Assembly (NCBI RefSeq): GCF_040183065.1
Contig: NC_091125.1
Location: 129,773,121 to 129,837,120, forward strand
Direction: 5' to 3'
DNA from: Periplaneta americana
Lineage: Eukaryota > Arthropoda > Insecta > Blattodea > Blattidae
DNA: 64,000 bases
Positions within the stretch are counted from its first letter, which is position 1, and every line of letters starts with the position of its first letter. The notes below the pieces were generated by a model. That model was given only the letters and a program-made list of their open reading frames with translations. It had not been told where the DNA came from and made no database searches. Shown one piece after another: positions 1 to 10,330 of the stretch. The position numbers and the translations under genes are program-made.

Positions 1-149
1 TCTAAAGTTGGCATCATGTTTATTATAAATCAGGGTTTAAACCACAATCGCATTTGTCGCATTTTGCTATTGGACTTTCAATGTGACAAACGTTCAATGT
101 ACATGTGCAATAATGCGAGACCCACAATGGACTTGAGAAAACTTTATTA

Positions 150-480
150 ACGAAGATTATGGAGGAAATTAGAGATGTGTATGAACTAATTAGTTCTGGA
201 GACTCTGCAGATTTAAATAAAATGTCAATGGAATGGACAACGTTCAAGAAGGTCTTGGGCACATGTTCAGGAATGGATTACAATTTATATATGTTAAGTT
301 GAGTAAACAGTTTTTGCTCTAATTGATTTGGTTGTGCAGTATGCTGCAACAATTCCATTGCATACTGTAAATTGTGAGCGAGGATTTAAACTGTGAAAAC
401 TGAAATTGGAAACCGCCTTTCAGTAATAAGAGTTAGCATTCTGCTAAGAATAAATCTTGGAGGGCCTACTCGTAAAGCAT
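150..480 (+). pseudogene. hAT-family transposase C-terminal remnant
   Basis: Short broken reading frames read EEIRDVYELIS, then IPLHTVNCERGF near 350, then NRLSVIRVSILLRINLEG-like residues near 415-465. The (T)VxCERxF plus LRxxL pattern is that of the C-terminal dimerisation region of hAT transposases. Frames change at least twice and stops interrupt, so nothing intact could be made. The first 150 bases may hold more of the same frame but I could not confirm it. Terminal repeats were not found. Confidence 0.4.
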
Positions 481-670
481 TTCATTTCCCAAGTGCACAT
501 AAACATACAGCCTAATCCGGTTTGTTATGAATAATATTAATTTATTATTATAAAGCTATTATGACAGTAGGAAAAATTTCTTGCTGGTTATGTTATGATT
601 AAAAGATGGGAGTTTCCATATATGACAATCAACAATGCTCAATCTGAAAGGACAAATGAAAATCGTAGAT
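481..670. other. Unassigned AT-rich spacer
   Basis: No gene, repeat or motif recognised between the hAT remnant and the next transposase remnant. Confidence 0.4.
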
Positions 671-675
671 AATTA

Positions 676-1840
676 AAGTGGCTGTTACAGATCAACAGCG
701 GGCACAATGTGTTCTTTGGTATGCTAAATTTGAAAGTGTTAAAAGAGTTCAAAGGGAATTTCGACGTGAGTATGGTGTACGTAAAGGTACGGTCACACGT
801 CGCTACTTTTGCAGCGCGACTTTTATACCGCAGCTGCAAAAGTTGCGTGTCGTGTTCACACGTAAGCCAAAAGTAGCGCGCTGCACGCTACTTTTCGTGC
901 TGCGCAACCCGAGTGCTGCAAAAGTTGCAACTGGAGGTTGCGAGTCTGTTCACACGCAAGGCGCTACTTTTGCAGCCGCAGTCATGCTGCAGGTTCCCAT
1001 CTCAGTGTTGACTTCTCAATATACATTTTGTGGTTATGTTCGCATTATTAAGAAACTCATGCGAAAGCTTCCTTATCTATTATTTGCTTTTCTGTCGTAT
1101 CTAGTATTCAGAAATTGGCATTATTTTTGCTATAAAGCTTTTAAAAACGCCTATATACTTAAATGATAACCAACAGTATATTCACGTAATCAATGTTGGC
1201 AACCCTCTTGTTTGGAACTACGCTACAGAAAATTTAAAAAATGAATTATATCGTCAGCACTTATGCTCAGACTGTGTTGTGTATTTAATAACTATTACAA
1301 ATAATTTATTTTCATCAAATTTAACATTAAAATATATCCAAACAATAAAAGTATCATTGGCACATTTGGGTGGTAACACTGGTTGCAACCGCAGCAAAAG
1401 TTTCAACAAAACCGATATCAAAAATGCTGCGGCTGCAACCCTGAGAACCCTGTTCACACGTCGCTACTTTTAAGTTGCGCGCAGCATGGAAAAGTAGCGG
1501 GCAGCAGGTTCGGCAGCCGCTACTTTTCGGGTTGCACCGTTGTTCACACGTCGCAGTACAAGAGTTGCGCAGTTTCTTGTACTGCAGCGCTGCAAAAGTA
1601 GCGACGTGTGACCGTACCTTAATGTACTTAAATACGATTTCATAATGTTGTGGTAGACATTATCTATTCACAGAAACCCAGGAACATCAATGATCTGAGA
1701 GTAAAAATTACTCAAGCTTTTCAACAAATCACCCCTCTTATGTCACAACGGACATGGGCTGAATTGCATCACCGTTATGAGTTGTGCAGAGTGCACAATG
1801 GGGGTCATGTTGAGCTGTGAGGAATCTCCCATCTTTCAGT
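676..1840 (+). pseudogene. Tc3/mariner-like transposase remnant, split by a MITE
   Basis: The left piece (about 678-781) reads VTDQQRAQCVLWYAKFESV then QREFRREYGV, the N-terminal helix-turn-helix typical of a Tc3-like transposase group. The right piece (about 1640-1818) reads TQAFQQITPLMSQRTW, then ELHHRYELCRVHNGGHVEL and a stop, matching the C-terminal end of the same group (RxxxCRVTxGxHIE). The DDE catalytic core is missing, so this was already an internal-deletion derivative before the MITE at 785-1619 landed in it. A sequence resembling this group's outer end (GGATCACCCTGTA) lies near 1920. Confidence 0.5.
785..1619. mobile_element. 835-bp Harbinger-like MITE with TAA target duplication
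   Basis: The ends are inverted repeats beginning AGGTACGGTCACACGTCGCT and continuing for about 33 bp. A TAA triplet flanks both sides (782-784 and 1620-1622), as expected for a PIF/Harbinger-type 3-bp duplication. The interior has no transposase frame. It holds several copies of GTTCACACG followed by GCTACTTTTGCAGC-like blocks in both orientations, near 853, 949, 1451 and 1542. Superfamily assignment is inferred from TSD length alone. Confidence 0.72.
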
Positions 1841-1929
1841 GTTGTATGCACAAAGTTTCAACAAATAAAGTTCAGTAGTAAATGTTTTACTGTATTTTTA
1901 TTTTATCCATACCCAAACGGATCACCCTG

Positions 1930-2610
1930 TATAATATTTGGAGTTTGAAGTGCTCATAAAATAGAATATTTTAATGTGATGTAAATTCAGCAATAAAAGA
2001 TTCTAAATATAGGTTTACTGATTCACTTATACACCTAGATATGGTAAGGTTGGTTTAAAGTATTAAAACTCAAAGAAGCAAATTACTTAATTATTTAGTT
2101 TATGCAAACCTTATTAATTTTAATTTTATGTAGGGCTACAATAAATTTATTTAGTGTTTTGCACAAGTTTTTCGTAATTTGCACAAATATAACTTTTCAT
2201 TTGTGTGTTTATGCGACAATGATGTATTTTATAGCTTAAACCATGTTATAAAACCGTCAGAAAAGTGCCACTATACATCATGCTTGAATTTATGCTTGTC
2301 TACATTTTATACTACATTTCTGTAATGCTCGGGAAAAGTGGCACAAGTCAAAAATGTTAATTTTGCAGGAAAAGGAAAAAAACTGTCTTCACACTGGTTT
2401 ATGTCGATTTGATTTTCTTCTGTATGAATTATTGTAATGGGAGAAATACTTACGTCTCTTCTCCCAAGCGAGCAGATGTTCCGTAAGTTGTCAATAAATT
2501 AATAAAAAAATGTTTGTGGAAACTGACTTATGCCACTTTTCCCAAGCATTGCAGATTTATCAACTGCCACAAATCATCGATACACTGATACGACGGTTCA
2601 CCTTGTATAT
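1930..2610. other. Unassigned intergenic sequence
   Basis: AT-rich sequence. Apart from the possible Tc3-like outer end near 1920 I see no coding, tRNA-like or repeat structure. Confidence 0.4.
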
Positions 2611-2619
2611 TAATGACCT

Positions 2620-2620
<1 letters not shown>

Positions 2621-2656
<36 letters not shown>
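2621..2656. repeat. (TG)n(TA)n microsatellite
   Basis: A short GT run passes into about 14 TA units and is followed by further imperfect TA-rich sequence to about 2680. Confidence 0.9.
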
Positions 2657-2660
<4 letters not shown>

Positions 2661-2671
2661 CATATTATATA

Positions 2672-2845
2672 TATAAACAATATAAAGCATTAATGACACA
2701 TTTGGGTGGAAACACTGCTCGTAACCGCTATAGAAGTTCAACAAATCAAATATAAAGTATGCTGCGGTGCAAACCTGTGTATACTTCAAACCTGCGTGCA
2801 GCAAGAAAAAGTTGCAATATAGCAACGTGTGGCCGCTGCTTATCA
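2672..2845. repeat. Diverged partial copy of the 835-bp MITE
   Basis: Sequence from about 2672 parallels 1330-1450 of the MITE upstream. Both read ACATTTGGGTGG, then AACACTG, a CGTAACCGC/TGCAACCGC block, TTCAACAAA and ATGCTGCGG in the same order. The copy ends in GTTGCAATATAGCAACGTGTGGCCG, a decayed version of the terminal repeat. The left half is absent. Confidence 0.55.
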
Positions 2846-2849
2846 AGCT

Positions 2850-3343
2850 TATAACAAGGTATTACGATGCTGTTACTTGGTCACGCCTTCATATTGGTTT
2901 AGAGATAAGTTGTTTTAAAGCAAAAGAAGTTGTTGTTTATCAGCCAAACAGAATTTGCGGGTCTGAAGTATGCTACGAAATCGAAAAAAATCGAAAGGGG
3001 ATAATTGGGAGGAAAAATTTAAAGGTACGCAAAACGCGTCCTTGCAAGGGGTTGGGGGCTGTAAGAAACTAAATATGTGAGCTCCAAGCCTGTTGGCCAC
3101 TAGTCTCACTCCGGGTTACGCTGCTCCACTGAAGGAGGTATAGAAAATTTTGAAGGGGAAAACCGAAAATGGACGTAACCTCTTACGTACCACATATGCG
3201 AGGGGGACGGAAATGTGATCAAGTGATCACGGGACGGGGCGAGGAGGAGATGGCTGGTGTTTGCCGTTAGGATGGCAGGTGTTATCTTGCACATTGAAAC
3301 CCCCTTAGCCATTTCGCAGTGCAAGTGGAGTCGTGAAGACTCT
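2850..3343. other. Unassigned spacer
   Basis: Locally more GC-rich (3040-3340) but no recognisable coding homology, tRNA-like box or repeat pair. Confidence 0.35.
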
Positions 3344-3356
3344 GTCATCTGTTGTT

Positions 3357-3608
3357 TTTTTTATTGGGTTATTTTACGACGCTGTATCAACAGCTAGGTT
3401 ATTTAGCGTCTGAATGAAATGAAGGTGATAATGCCGGTGAAATGAGTCCGGGGTCCAGCACCGAAAGTTACCCAGCATTTGCTCGTATTGGGTTGAAGGA
3501 AAACCCCGGAAAAAACCTCAACCAGGTAACTTGCCCCGACCGGGATTCGAACCCGGGCCACCTGGTTTCTCAGCCAGACGCGCTGACCGTTACTCCACAG
3601 GTGTGGAC
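3357..3608 (-). mobile_element. tRNA-derived SINE (family 1), full length
   Basis: Read on the minus strand, the element starts with CACCTGTGGAGTAACGGTCA, has a B-box GGGTTCGAATCCCGG, then a conserved body (GGTAACTTTCGGTGCTGGA, GACGCTAAATAACCTAG) and ends with GTAAAATAACCCAATAAAA. A 13-bp target duplication with one mismatch, GTCATCTG(T/C)TGTT, lies at 3344-3356 and 3609-3621. Three other substantial copies in the window share this structure. Confidence 0.9.
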
Positions 3609-3791
3609 GTCATCTGCTGTTCGATGACAAGGCGAGTGAAGGCAGTCAGAAGAAGCGCCGTGAAATCTAAATCTGCAATTTGAGAGGTTCTCTGTCCTTT
3701 CAAATTGCGACTACATTTAATAGACAATTTATAGGTCCTGAACTAGGGCATACGTCGTTTACAAGAAAAGGGGAATATATATGGGGAAGGG

Positions 3792-4166
3792 CATATAGGT
3801 CCGTGGCCCATTTCTTATAGGGCTCATCCCGACATTTGTCTTACGCCTTAGGAAAACCACGGAATACCTTAGGCAGGATGAGTTGTCTCATATAAGAGAC
3901 TAGCCAACTTGGCTATTAGGTAGGAGGTGATTGTTGTCATGAGCCTTTTTGAATCGTCTCAATTTAGAGACCAGCCATTTGGCTTTATGGTGACTCAATT
4001 ACGAAGAGAGGGGAGAGATGTAATTATTAATTAATTTAGAGTAATTAGGGGGATTCATGGGGATATGAGTGCAGGTCCGTGGCCCATTTCTTTTAGGGCT
4101 CATCCCGACATTTGTCTTAGCGCCTTAGGAAAACCACGGAAAAACCTTAGGCAGGATGAGTATGCT
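3792..4166. repeat. Two direct copies of a ~94-bp repeat
   Basis: Blocks at about 3797-3885 and 4075-4166 share GGTCCGTGGCCCATTTCTT, CTCATCCCGACATTTGTCTT, CCTTAGGAAAACCACGGAA and CCTTAGGCAGGATGAG. Between them a shorter motif (GACTAGCCAACTTGGCT / GACCAGCCATTTGGCT) also occurs twice. I cannot assign the family. Confidence 0.65.
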
Positions 4167-4335
4167 ACGCGAAGATGAGCCGCTTAAAAGACATGGCGTA
4201 GGTTCGAATGCCTTGTAGGTACCTACTGTGCTGTCTTGTATAGTGTAATGTCCTGCATTGTATTATGCAGTCTCGAACTTAACCAGAATCCACGACACCG
4301 AAATCGTGTCATGTGCCTGCATTATTATCGAATGA

Positions 4336-4395
4336 GAGCCCACCACTGTGGAGTAACGATTAGCATGTCTGACCGTGAAACTAGCGCTATGTAAC
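4336..4395 (+). repeat. SINE family 1 head fragment
   Basis: ACTGTGGAGTAACGATTAGC followed by TGTCTGACCGTGAAAC matches the A-box half of the family 1 SINE head. The B-box half and body are missing. Confidence 0.5.
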
Positions 4396-4561
4396 CATCG
4401 CAGATGTAAAATAAACCAATTAAAAATTTTCAAATGCATAAAAAAGGGACTTAAAGTAAAATCCTGCTGAAGATACTGATAACTACATCCATGCAGAAGT
4501 ATAAAGTTATTGTTGGCTGATATTCTATGTTCGTACAAGAAGGGAGTCTGTGTTTTTATAA

Positions 4562-4955
4562 TTGTGTCTTCGGTGGCTGAGTGGTAGACCTTCAGCCTGC
4601 CATGCAGGCTGTCCGGGTTCGAGTCTATACTGAAACATGGTGGACAAGGCCGCAGTTGGGATTTTTTTCGAGGTTCTCCCGTTTTTTCCCATATTAGGCA
4701 TCTACATCATTCCGTCAATACATTTCCATTTCGTCATAATTCCATATCATTCCCCGGACGCGGGCTGGGGACGCACGGAGGGGGCTGGCCTAGGGACGAG
4801 TAGGGTTGCCTGTTCCAAACGCAGCGAAGTTTAGTGTAGTTAGCCCGTGTGGGTTTTGAAGTGCGCCTAAGTTGAGGGTTAGCGCGATAAATCCTGAAAG
4901 GTGGCAGTGCAGGGTCATACTGCCTCCCTCCCGAAATTCCATTTCATTCCTGTGT
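4562..4955 (+). mobile_element. tRNA-derived SINE (family 2)
   Basis: The head carries an A-box-like TGGCTGAGTGGTAGA and a B-box GGGTTCGAGTC, 40 bases apart, with a palindromic anticodon-arm-like segment between. The body is unrelated to family 1, and the 3' end degenerates into ATTCCATTTCATTCC repeats typical of a SINE tail. No clear target duplication found. It could instead be a composite of two elements. Confidence 0.6.
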
Positions 4956-5012
4956 TATAACTAGCAATGTACTCTAAAAACTACAAACTATTTTAAACTA
5001 CATAATGGTTTA

Positions 5013-5187
5013 CAGCTGTGGAGTAACGGTTAGCACGTCTGACCGTCAAACAAGCGGACCTGGGTTCAAATCCTAGTTGAGATAAATTACCTGGTTGGAG
5101 TTTTTCCGGGGTTTCCGATTGAAGCAGAATTGCTGGGTAACTTTCGGTGTTGAACTTCGGATTCATTTCGCCATCATTAATTCACAT

Positions 5188-5220
<33 letters not shown>
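5013..5220 (+). mobile_element. SINE family 1 variant with (ATC)n tail
   Basis: Begins AGCTGTGGAGTAACGGTTAG, with B-box GGGTTCAAATCC and the body motif GGTAACTTTCGGTG, then diverges and ends in an ATC trinucleotide run from 5188. The tail differs from the AATAAAA-type end of the other copies, so this is a subfamily or a chimaeric 3' end. Confidence 0.75.
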
Positions 5221-5222
<2 letters not shown>

Positions 5223-5224
5223 TA

Positions 5225-5613
5225 CTTACCATAGCCAGGATTAAGTTCACGGTACAGCCTACGGTACTTGTACAAGAGCGCGACCGTTCGGCTACAAGTA
5301 TAATTCACAAAACAGAAGTGGTAAGCACAATAAGCATCAAGCTGAGGTGTAAATCCCTCGTCCGTAAAAGAGAGAGAGAACTACAGAATAATTAGATAAT
5401 TTGGAGATAATGGATTTTTTCGAAATATTAAAGCCTAATGAAAACTATCAAATTGATCATTTCATAGTTATATTCTACTGTCGAATAAGTTTCCAATACT
5501 TGCTATTAGTAAATTAACAAGTATTGATTATGTAGTGTGTTTTCCTATTACATTCTATTGTTTTTGGATAATTTATTTGTGCTTGCTTAAAGGATATTTT
5601 ATTGTCATAATAA
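5225..5613. other. Unassigned spacer
   Basis: No gene recognised. The stretch 5525-5560 (TTATGTAGTGTGTTTTCCTA) recurs imperfectly at 7019-7056, on the other side of the CACTG element. Confidence 0.35.
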
Positions 5614-5616
5614 TAA

Positions 5617-6778
5617 CACTGAACAAAATTTTGCTCCGACTTAAAACAATGCGTCCCTTATAGTTTGATGTGCGCTGAATTCGAGAATGCATCTCTTTTC
5701 TTCGTATCACGTAAGGTTTTTAAGATATGCTATGATTTCACTTTTCGATAAGTGCTTCCCCAGAAACATCTGGCGCGGTTTGGGAGCATAAACCTAAACA
5801 AAAGCTAATGCATTTTATGAGTTTATGGCTTATTTCCGGTTTCTTATGGTTGTTGGCATGTTGTTTTGTACTTCTAATAAATAAACAGATATTGGTCCCT
5901 TCTATTAAGTAAATTTCATAACAGTTCAAAGTGAGGTATATGCAATGAACAAACAAAGGTGTGGGTTTCAGTATTTAAAGGAAAAGTTTACCAGTTTGAG
6001 TGAAGGCGAATTAAAAGAGGACATTTTCATTGATCCACAAATTCACAAAGTTATGGCTGACCCTTTGTTTGAGGAAAAACTTTCCGTTACAGAAAGAATG
6101 GCATGGCGCTCTTTCAAAGATGTTTGCTCAAATTTACTTGGAAATTCTGGGGCAGAGCACTACATAGAACTTGTTGTGGAAACCATAAGTGCATATGACA
6201 AAATGGAGTGTAATATTTCTCTCAAAATACACTTTTTAGATTCTCATTTAAATTTCTTTTCTCCTAAATTTGGAGCGGTAAACGACGAGCATGGGGAAAG
6301 ATTTCATCAAGAAATATCTGATATGGAAAGGCGATATAAAGGAAGATCATCATCCAGTATGCTTGCAGACTATTGTTGGTTGCTTGTAAATGACAGTTCC
6401 GGGTCTAGTTATAAACAGAAGTTATTCAGAAAATTATTTTAAATATAAGTTCAAATTCCGAGATTTCTCTCATTATACGCATGAAATATTTTTACTGTTG
6501 TTGTGTTTTAAACTATGTAACATTTTTTGTATCCAGTACACATTTTTCAAGTATTATGAGGAGTTTTGAATCCCTAATGTGTTGTAATTTTATCAGTAGC
6601 GGTGAAAAATTAAAAACAAATTAGTTTTTTCATAAAAAATTAAATTCATTTTCCCAGGAAAATGGTACGTGATGCGGTAATTTGGATTTTAAATTTAGAT
6701 TTATGGCACACATATTAGTATTATTCACCTATGTTTTAATCCGGAGCAAGACAAAAAGTAAAAATTTGTTGTTCAGTG
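5617..6778 (+). mobile_element. CACTG-ended DNA transposon carrying a conserved ORF
   Basis: Both ends are inverted repeats. The left end reads CACTGAACAAAATTTTGCTC then CGACTTAAAACA. The right end, on the minus strand, reads CACTGAACAACAAATTTTT and, after a short extra segment, TTGCTCCGGATTAAAACA. TAA triplets flank it directly (614-616 of the 5-kb block, i.e. 5614-5616, and 6779-6781). The 1,162-bp unit encloses a 165-codon ORF at 5945-6442. CACTG ends with a 3-bp duplication suggest an EnSpm/CMC-like or Harbinger-like group. The class is inferred. Confidence 0.68.
5945..6442 (+). CDS. Conserved arthropod repeat-family protein, partial (putative transposase C-terminus)
   Basis: The frame encodes 165 residues ending in a stop before the right end of the CACTG element. 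Notable motifs are ISLKIHFLDSHLNFF (91-105), DEHGERFHQ (114-122), MERRYKG (127-133) and ADYCW (141-145). I recall similar multi-copy uncharacterised proteins from arthropod genomes, but they are usually longer, so the N-terminal part is probably deleted. The ATG chosen is simply the first in frame. A second diverged copy lies at 22681-22997 with the same residues in register. The K-x-H...H...E-x-G-E-x-x-H spacing resembles the last catalytic segment of some cut-and-paste transposases. That is inference. No function is established. Confidence 0.6.
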   Translation: MNKQRCGFQYLKEKFTSLSEGELKEDIFIDPQIHKVMADPLFEEKLSVTERMAWRSFKDVCSNLLGNSGAEHYIELVVETISAYDKMECNISLKIHFLDSHLNFFSPKFGAVNDEHGERFHQEISDMERRYKGRSSSSMLADYCWLLVNDSSGSSYKQKLFRKLF

Positions 6779-6781
6779 TAA

Positions 6782-7848
6782 TTAGTCCGAGGCCACAGGG
6801 TGAGAAATAATTATTTTATCGCAAGAAACATGAGTTTAAATTCTAAATTAAATTACCGAAGAAAATGTATTTCCTTAAATGAAATTCGGTCAGACATTTC
6901 TGAGAAAGGCGCCAGCAGTATGTTTCTAGTGACAAAATGCCATTAAGTACAGTTGTGGATTAGTTCCACAAATGTCCGTTTGCACAGATATTTCAATGAA
7001 TTATTAAATAACATATTCATTATGTAGTGTCTTTGTCCTATTGCATTCTATAGTTTTCTTCGAAATCAAGGATACAAATAAAAGCCTTGGTCTCCTGCAA
7101 TATGAAGTTCACTGGTAAATATTTGGTAATAGCCGTAGAAATTATGATTATTGAAATATCACAATATTCGACAAAATATATTTGACGTTATTACATTTTA
7201 TTCTAAAGTGGGTAGGTCTGCTTCTATTTAGTTGTTACATTTTACATTATTTTACAACCGTTTCTCTGTAATAATTCTCACCGTTCTTTATCTTCACATT
7301 ATACGTGCACGTAGCGGGACTCCTTGTACGTGTAATCAGCATGACGCCGGGTCTCCAGCTTGAGAGAACACAAAATATCGCAATCGCAATGGCAAAGGAC
7401 AAACACGCATTCTGGTTCGAGGACATGGCCGTGAATTTAACACAAGGGAAAGCTGAACTCTTTAGTCGTTGCAGACCAGCATCGTCACCAAATTTAAATT
7501 GTATTCTCAGAATTTCGTTTTGAGGTCTCTGAAACAAACTCTTTGAATTAAGGAATGCACTTGCGTTAGTCGTTATCTGTAAAGGTTTTGGAACGTGAAT
7601 CATTGAACCGATATGACTTCTCCGACCTAATCAAAGCGATTTGCTTCGATGGACGCAGAAAATCTCTCGTTACGATGCTGTTCTACATGCAGGAAAAGCT
7701 GATCGTGAAACAGTTCACGGTTCCTATAGTATCGTACTGTACAATCTTCTATAATTGATGATTTCAATAATTTCAGACTATTTTCTTCCAAAGGGGAATG
7801 AAGCAGAGAGAAATTACTACGGTACGGGTACTTGATGATTTTTAAGAA
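6782..7848. other. Unassigned intergenic sequence
   Basis: AT-rich, with no coding homology I recognise. It contains the second copy (7019-7056) of the short direct repeat noted at 5525. Confidence 0.35.
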
Positions 7849-7852
7849 GGTT

Positions 7853-8062
7853 ATTTTACGACGCTATATCACCATCTTAGGTTATTTAGCGTCTGAATGA
7901 GATGAAGGTGATAATGCCGGTGAAATGAGTCCGGAGTCCAGCACCGAAAGTTACCCAGCATTTGTTCAAGTTGGGTTGAGGGAAAACCCCGGAAAAAACC
8001 TCAACCAGGTAACTTGCCACTACCGGGATTCGAACACGGACTACCTGGTTTCGCGGCCAACT
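7853..8062 (-). mobile_element. SINE family 1, head-truncated
   Basis: The full body from GTTATTTTACGACGCTATAT through CACCGAAAGTTACCCAGCA and the B-box complement (GGGATTCGAACAC) is present. The A-box half of the head is lost at about 8062, where another repeat abuts. No target duplication could be defined. Confidence 0.8.
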
Positions 8063-8290
8063 TGTTGCTTAGTCAACTGTCCGAAGACAGGTTTGAATCT
8101 CATAAGTGACTATGCCAGGAGATAATAGGGTAGGATGGCCAGTTCCTTTCCGCCTCCATTGCATACATCGCTGACTAGTAACATATTACACTAATCCAGG
8201 ACTGGGCGCTATTAAATCGATTGAGTCACTGCAGACTACTCCTTATCTCCTCACTCCACCTTCCCAGGCTGAAACAGTTATGTTTTGGTG
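8062..8290. repeat. Dispersed repeat with inverted partner at 9512-9550
   Basis: TTAGTCAACTGTCCGAAG followed by ACAGGTTTGAA at 8068-8097 is repeated in inverse orientation at about 9514-9545 with one or two changes. The sequence up to about 8290 looks like a repeat body (locally GC-richer, no frame) but the family is unknown to me. Confidence 0.45.
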
Positions 8291-8299
8291 CGGTACTAG

Positions 8300-8670
8300 C
8301 GGACAGGAAGATCAGTGACGGACTGTATCAGGCTTTTACGAACTTTCGGCTCTCGCTGGTCGTCTAAAATCCACCACTGATGCACACAGCCTTACTCTAC
8401 TTTTATTTATAAGGCGGTGTAAGCGAAGGTTTCTGCGTCCCTTCCACTTCCCCTCTTATACCCAGGGCTGCACCAATCAGACTTCAGATATATACAAACA
8501 AATTGTTCTTCCTCTGACATATTATCAAGTGAGATGTACTGCCTGATAATAAATGTAGGTACATATCAGCCAGAACCTCAATCAGAGGTAATGGTACTAC
8601 TGGTACAGTTAAATATACTAGACGCTCGCTAATCTGAATCTTAGTAATCCAGTCTCTCAATTGAAATAAC
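8300..8670. other. Unassigned spacer
   Basis: Nothing recognised on either strand. Confidence 0.3.
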
Positions 8671-8689
8671 GAAAGAGGCAAAGAAAATT

Positions 8690-9152
8690 ATCCTACATGC
8701 AGTTGTAGAATCTATATTAACATTATGGCTCAGAAAGTTGGGTGATAACAGAAAAACAAAAAAGTAAAATAATGGTGTTGAAATGGATGACTTAAGACGT
8801 ACCGGTAGTGCAAGGGTATCCAGATTTCAGAGAATAAGGAACGAAGTGATTAGGGAAAAAAAGAATGCTGAAGAAAATGTTATTCAGAGAATACAGGAAA
8901 GAGCATCATTGCAATGGTATGGACATGTGAGGCGTATGTCTCAAGAAAGATGGCCAAGGAAGGTTTTGGAATGGTCGCCAACTGCGAAGAGAAAACGTGG
9001 ATGTCCTAGAACACTTTGGAGAAAAGGAACAATAGAAGTGATGAGAGATCGTCGACTGCAGGAAGGTGACTGGGAGGACCGGCATTTTTGGAGGACGGGA
9101 ATAAAGGGTAACCGCTAAAGATGTGGAGAAGCCCGTAAAGTAAAGTAAGAAA
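8690..9152 (+). pseudogene. RTE-like LINE 3' end, 5'-truncated
   Basis: Starts in broken frame with residues resembling the conserved YGCE(T/S)W segment (YGSESWVI) just after the reverse transcriptase domain. An open frame from 8783 follows, with RRTGSARVSRFQRIRNE, ASLQWYGHVRRM and GCPRTLWRK, the C-terminal tail of RTE-type ORFs. It ends in GTAAAGTAAAGTAAG, a short tandem tail typical of this clade instead of poly(A). It belongs to a different subfamily from the full RTE at 15491-18713. Confidence 0.65.
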
Positions 9153-9300
9153 ATAATTTTCAAATTATAGCCTAGACCGGTATATTTGGGAATTGAGGTT
9201 CTGTGGCTGATTGTAGACCTAAATCTATTTCCAGGCAGTAGCTACATTTCACTCTGCTGATTTTCCGTGTTTTGAATCTTGGTTTAAGCACTAGAATACT

Positions 9301-9552
9301 TAAAAAAAAAAAAAAAAAAAAAAAACAGTATACTTAATATGCGCTAAAAACTGAAATACGCATTAATCGCTTAAATATGCATAAATTATGCACTATAAAA
9401 TATTGACATTTAGTTCCAAATAACTTGAAACGCATTTATATAATGGTAGCATATGATTTGCAATTAAGGAATAAAACATGCAAATATCCCTAAAATCCGC
9501 ACCCAACTTAAGATGCTCAAACCTGCCTTCGGACAGTTGACTAAACAACAAT
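9301..9552. repeat. Poly(A) run and AATATGC-rich remnant
   Basis: About 24 A residues at 9301-9325 are followed by AT-rich sequence with repeated AATATGC/AAATATGC motifs. These motifs also occur near both ends of the hAT element at 54469-55674, so this may be a worn end of a related element. The 9514-9545 segment is the inverted partner of 8068-8097. Confidence 0.35.
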
Positions 9553-10330
9553 AACGCATTAACCAATTGTTAAATTATTTATAGGTTGGTAGGAAAGTTG
9601 TAACAATTTTGAAATATTGCCTTGAGGAAGACTTTTATGCCGTACTTCTACTATTACGATTTTATTTAAGCTGAATTAAATCTGAAAGCATGTTCAGAGG
9701 TTCAAATTTATGTAACTTTTGGGTTCAACAGCTGGTAAATAGTTAATCGAAAATGTGTAAGATAATGACAGTAGTGAATATTTTTTTACGTAAAAACTAG
9801 GCATTAAATTTTTCTCTTAACAGAGTAATGAGGAAATACAATAATAATATTGTTTTTTTTTTATAGTTAATACTGTAGCCTGAATATAATGTTCCTGCTA
9901 CTATATGTGTTAATTAAGCATTCTAAATGTGCTCATTTCTTAATTATAAAATAACTGATAATCTTAAATCATCTAAACGTAAAAATATAAATATTAAAAA
10001 ATCCATAAAGTACAGGCCTCATTTATTAAAAGACTCTTCTTACTTTCATTATTGTGCAATATTGTATAGTTTTGCAGTGGTACCAACATTGTAATGTATC
10101 TCACATTACCAGTTCCATGCTCAATTTTCCTACCTAAGCAGCAACATTGGCTGTTCCGGGTTTGATCCGTACATAAATTTTTCGAACGTACTCCTAAATA
10201 ATGTTATAATATTTATCGGTTATATAAGAATATAATTTATATTTATTTATAACGAAATAATATTAATTAAAATACACTATTCGTTAGTATTTTATATATA
10301 GTTTTAGCTGTAATACGTGTTCGGTAGAAA
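9553..10330. other. Upstream flank of the LAMP gene
   Basis: AT-rich and without recognised repeats or coding sequence. The promoter and 5' UTR start must lie somewhere here or in 10330-10501, but no TATA box, initiator or CpG-rich patch is distinctive enough to call. Confidence 0.3.

Noticed and set aside
678-1166. 162-codon open frame as a gene
   Set aside because: Only the first 35 codons look like protein. The rest is read-through into the MITE.
3442-3627. 61-codon frame starting [13 protein letters not shown] (also at 7925)
   Set aside because: It recurs in every SINE family 1 copy and is an artefact of SINE sequence.
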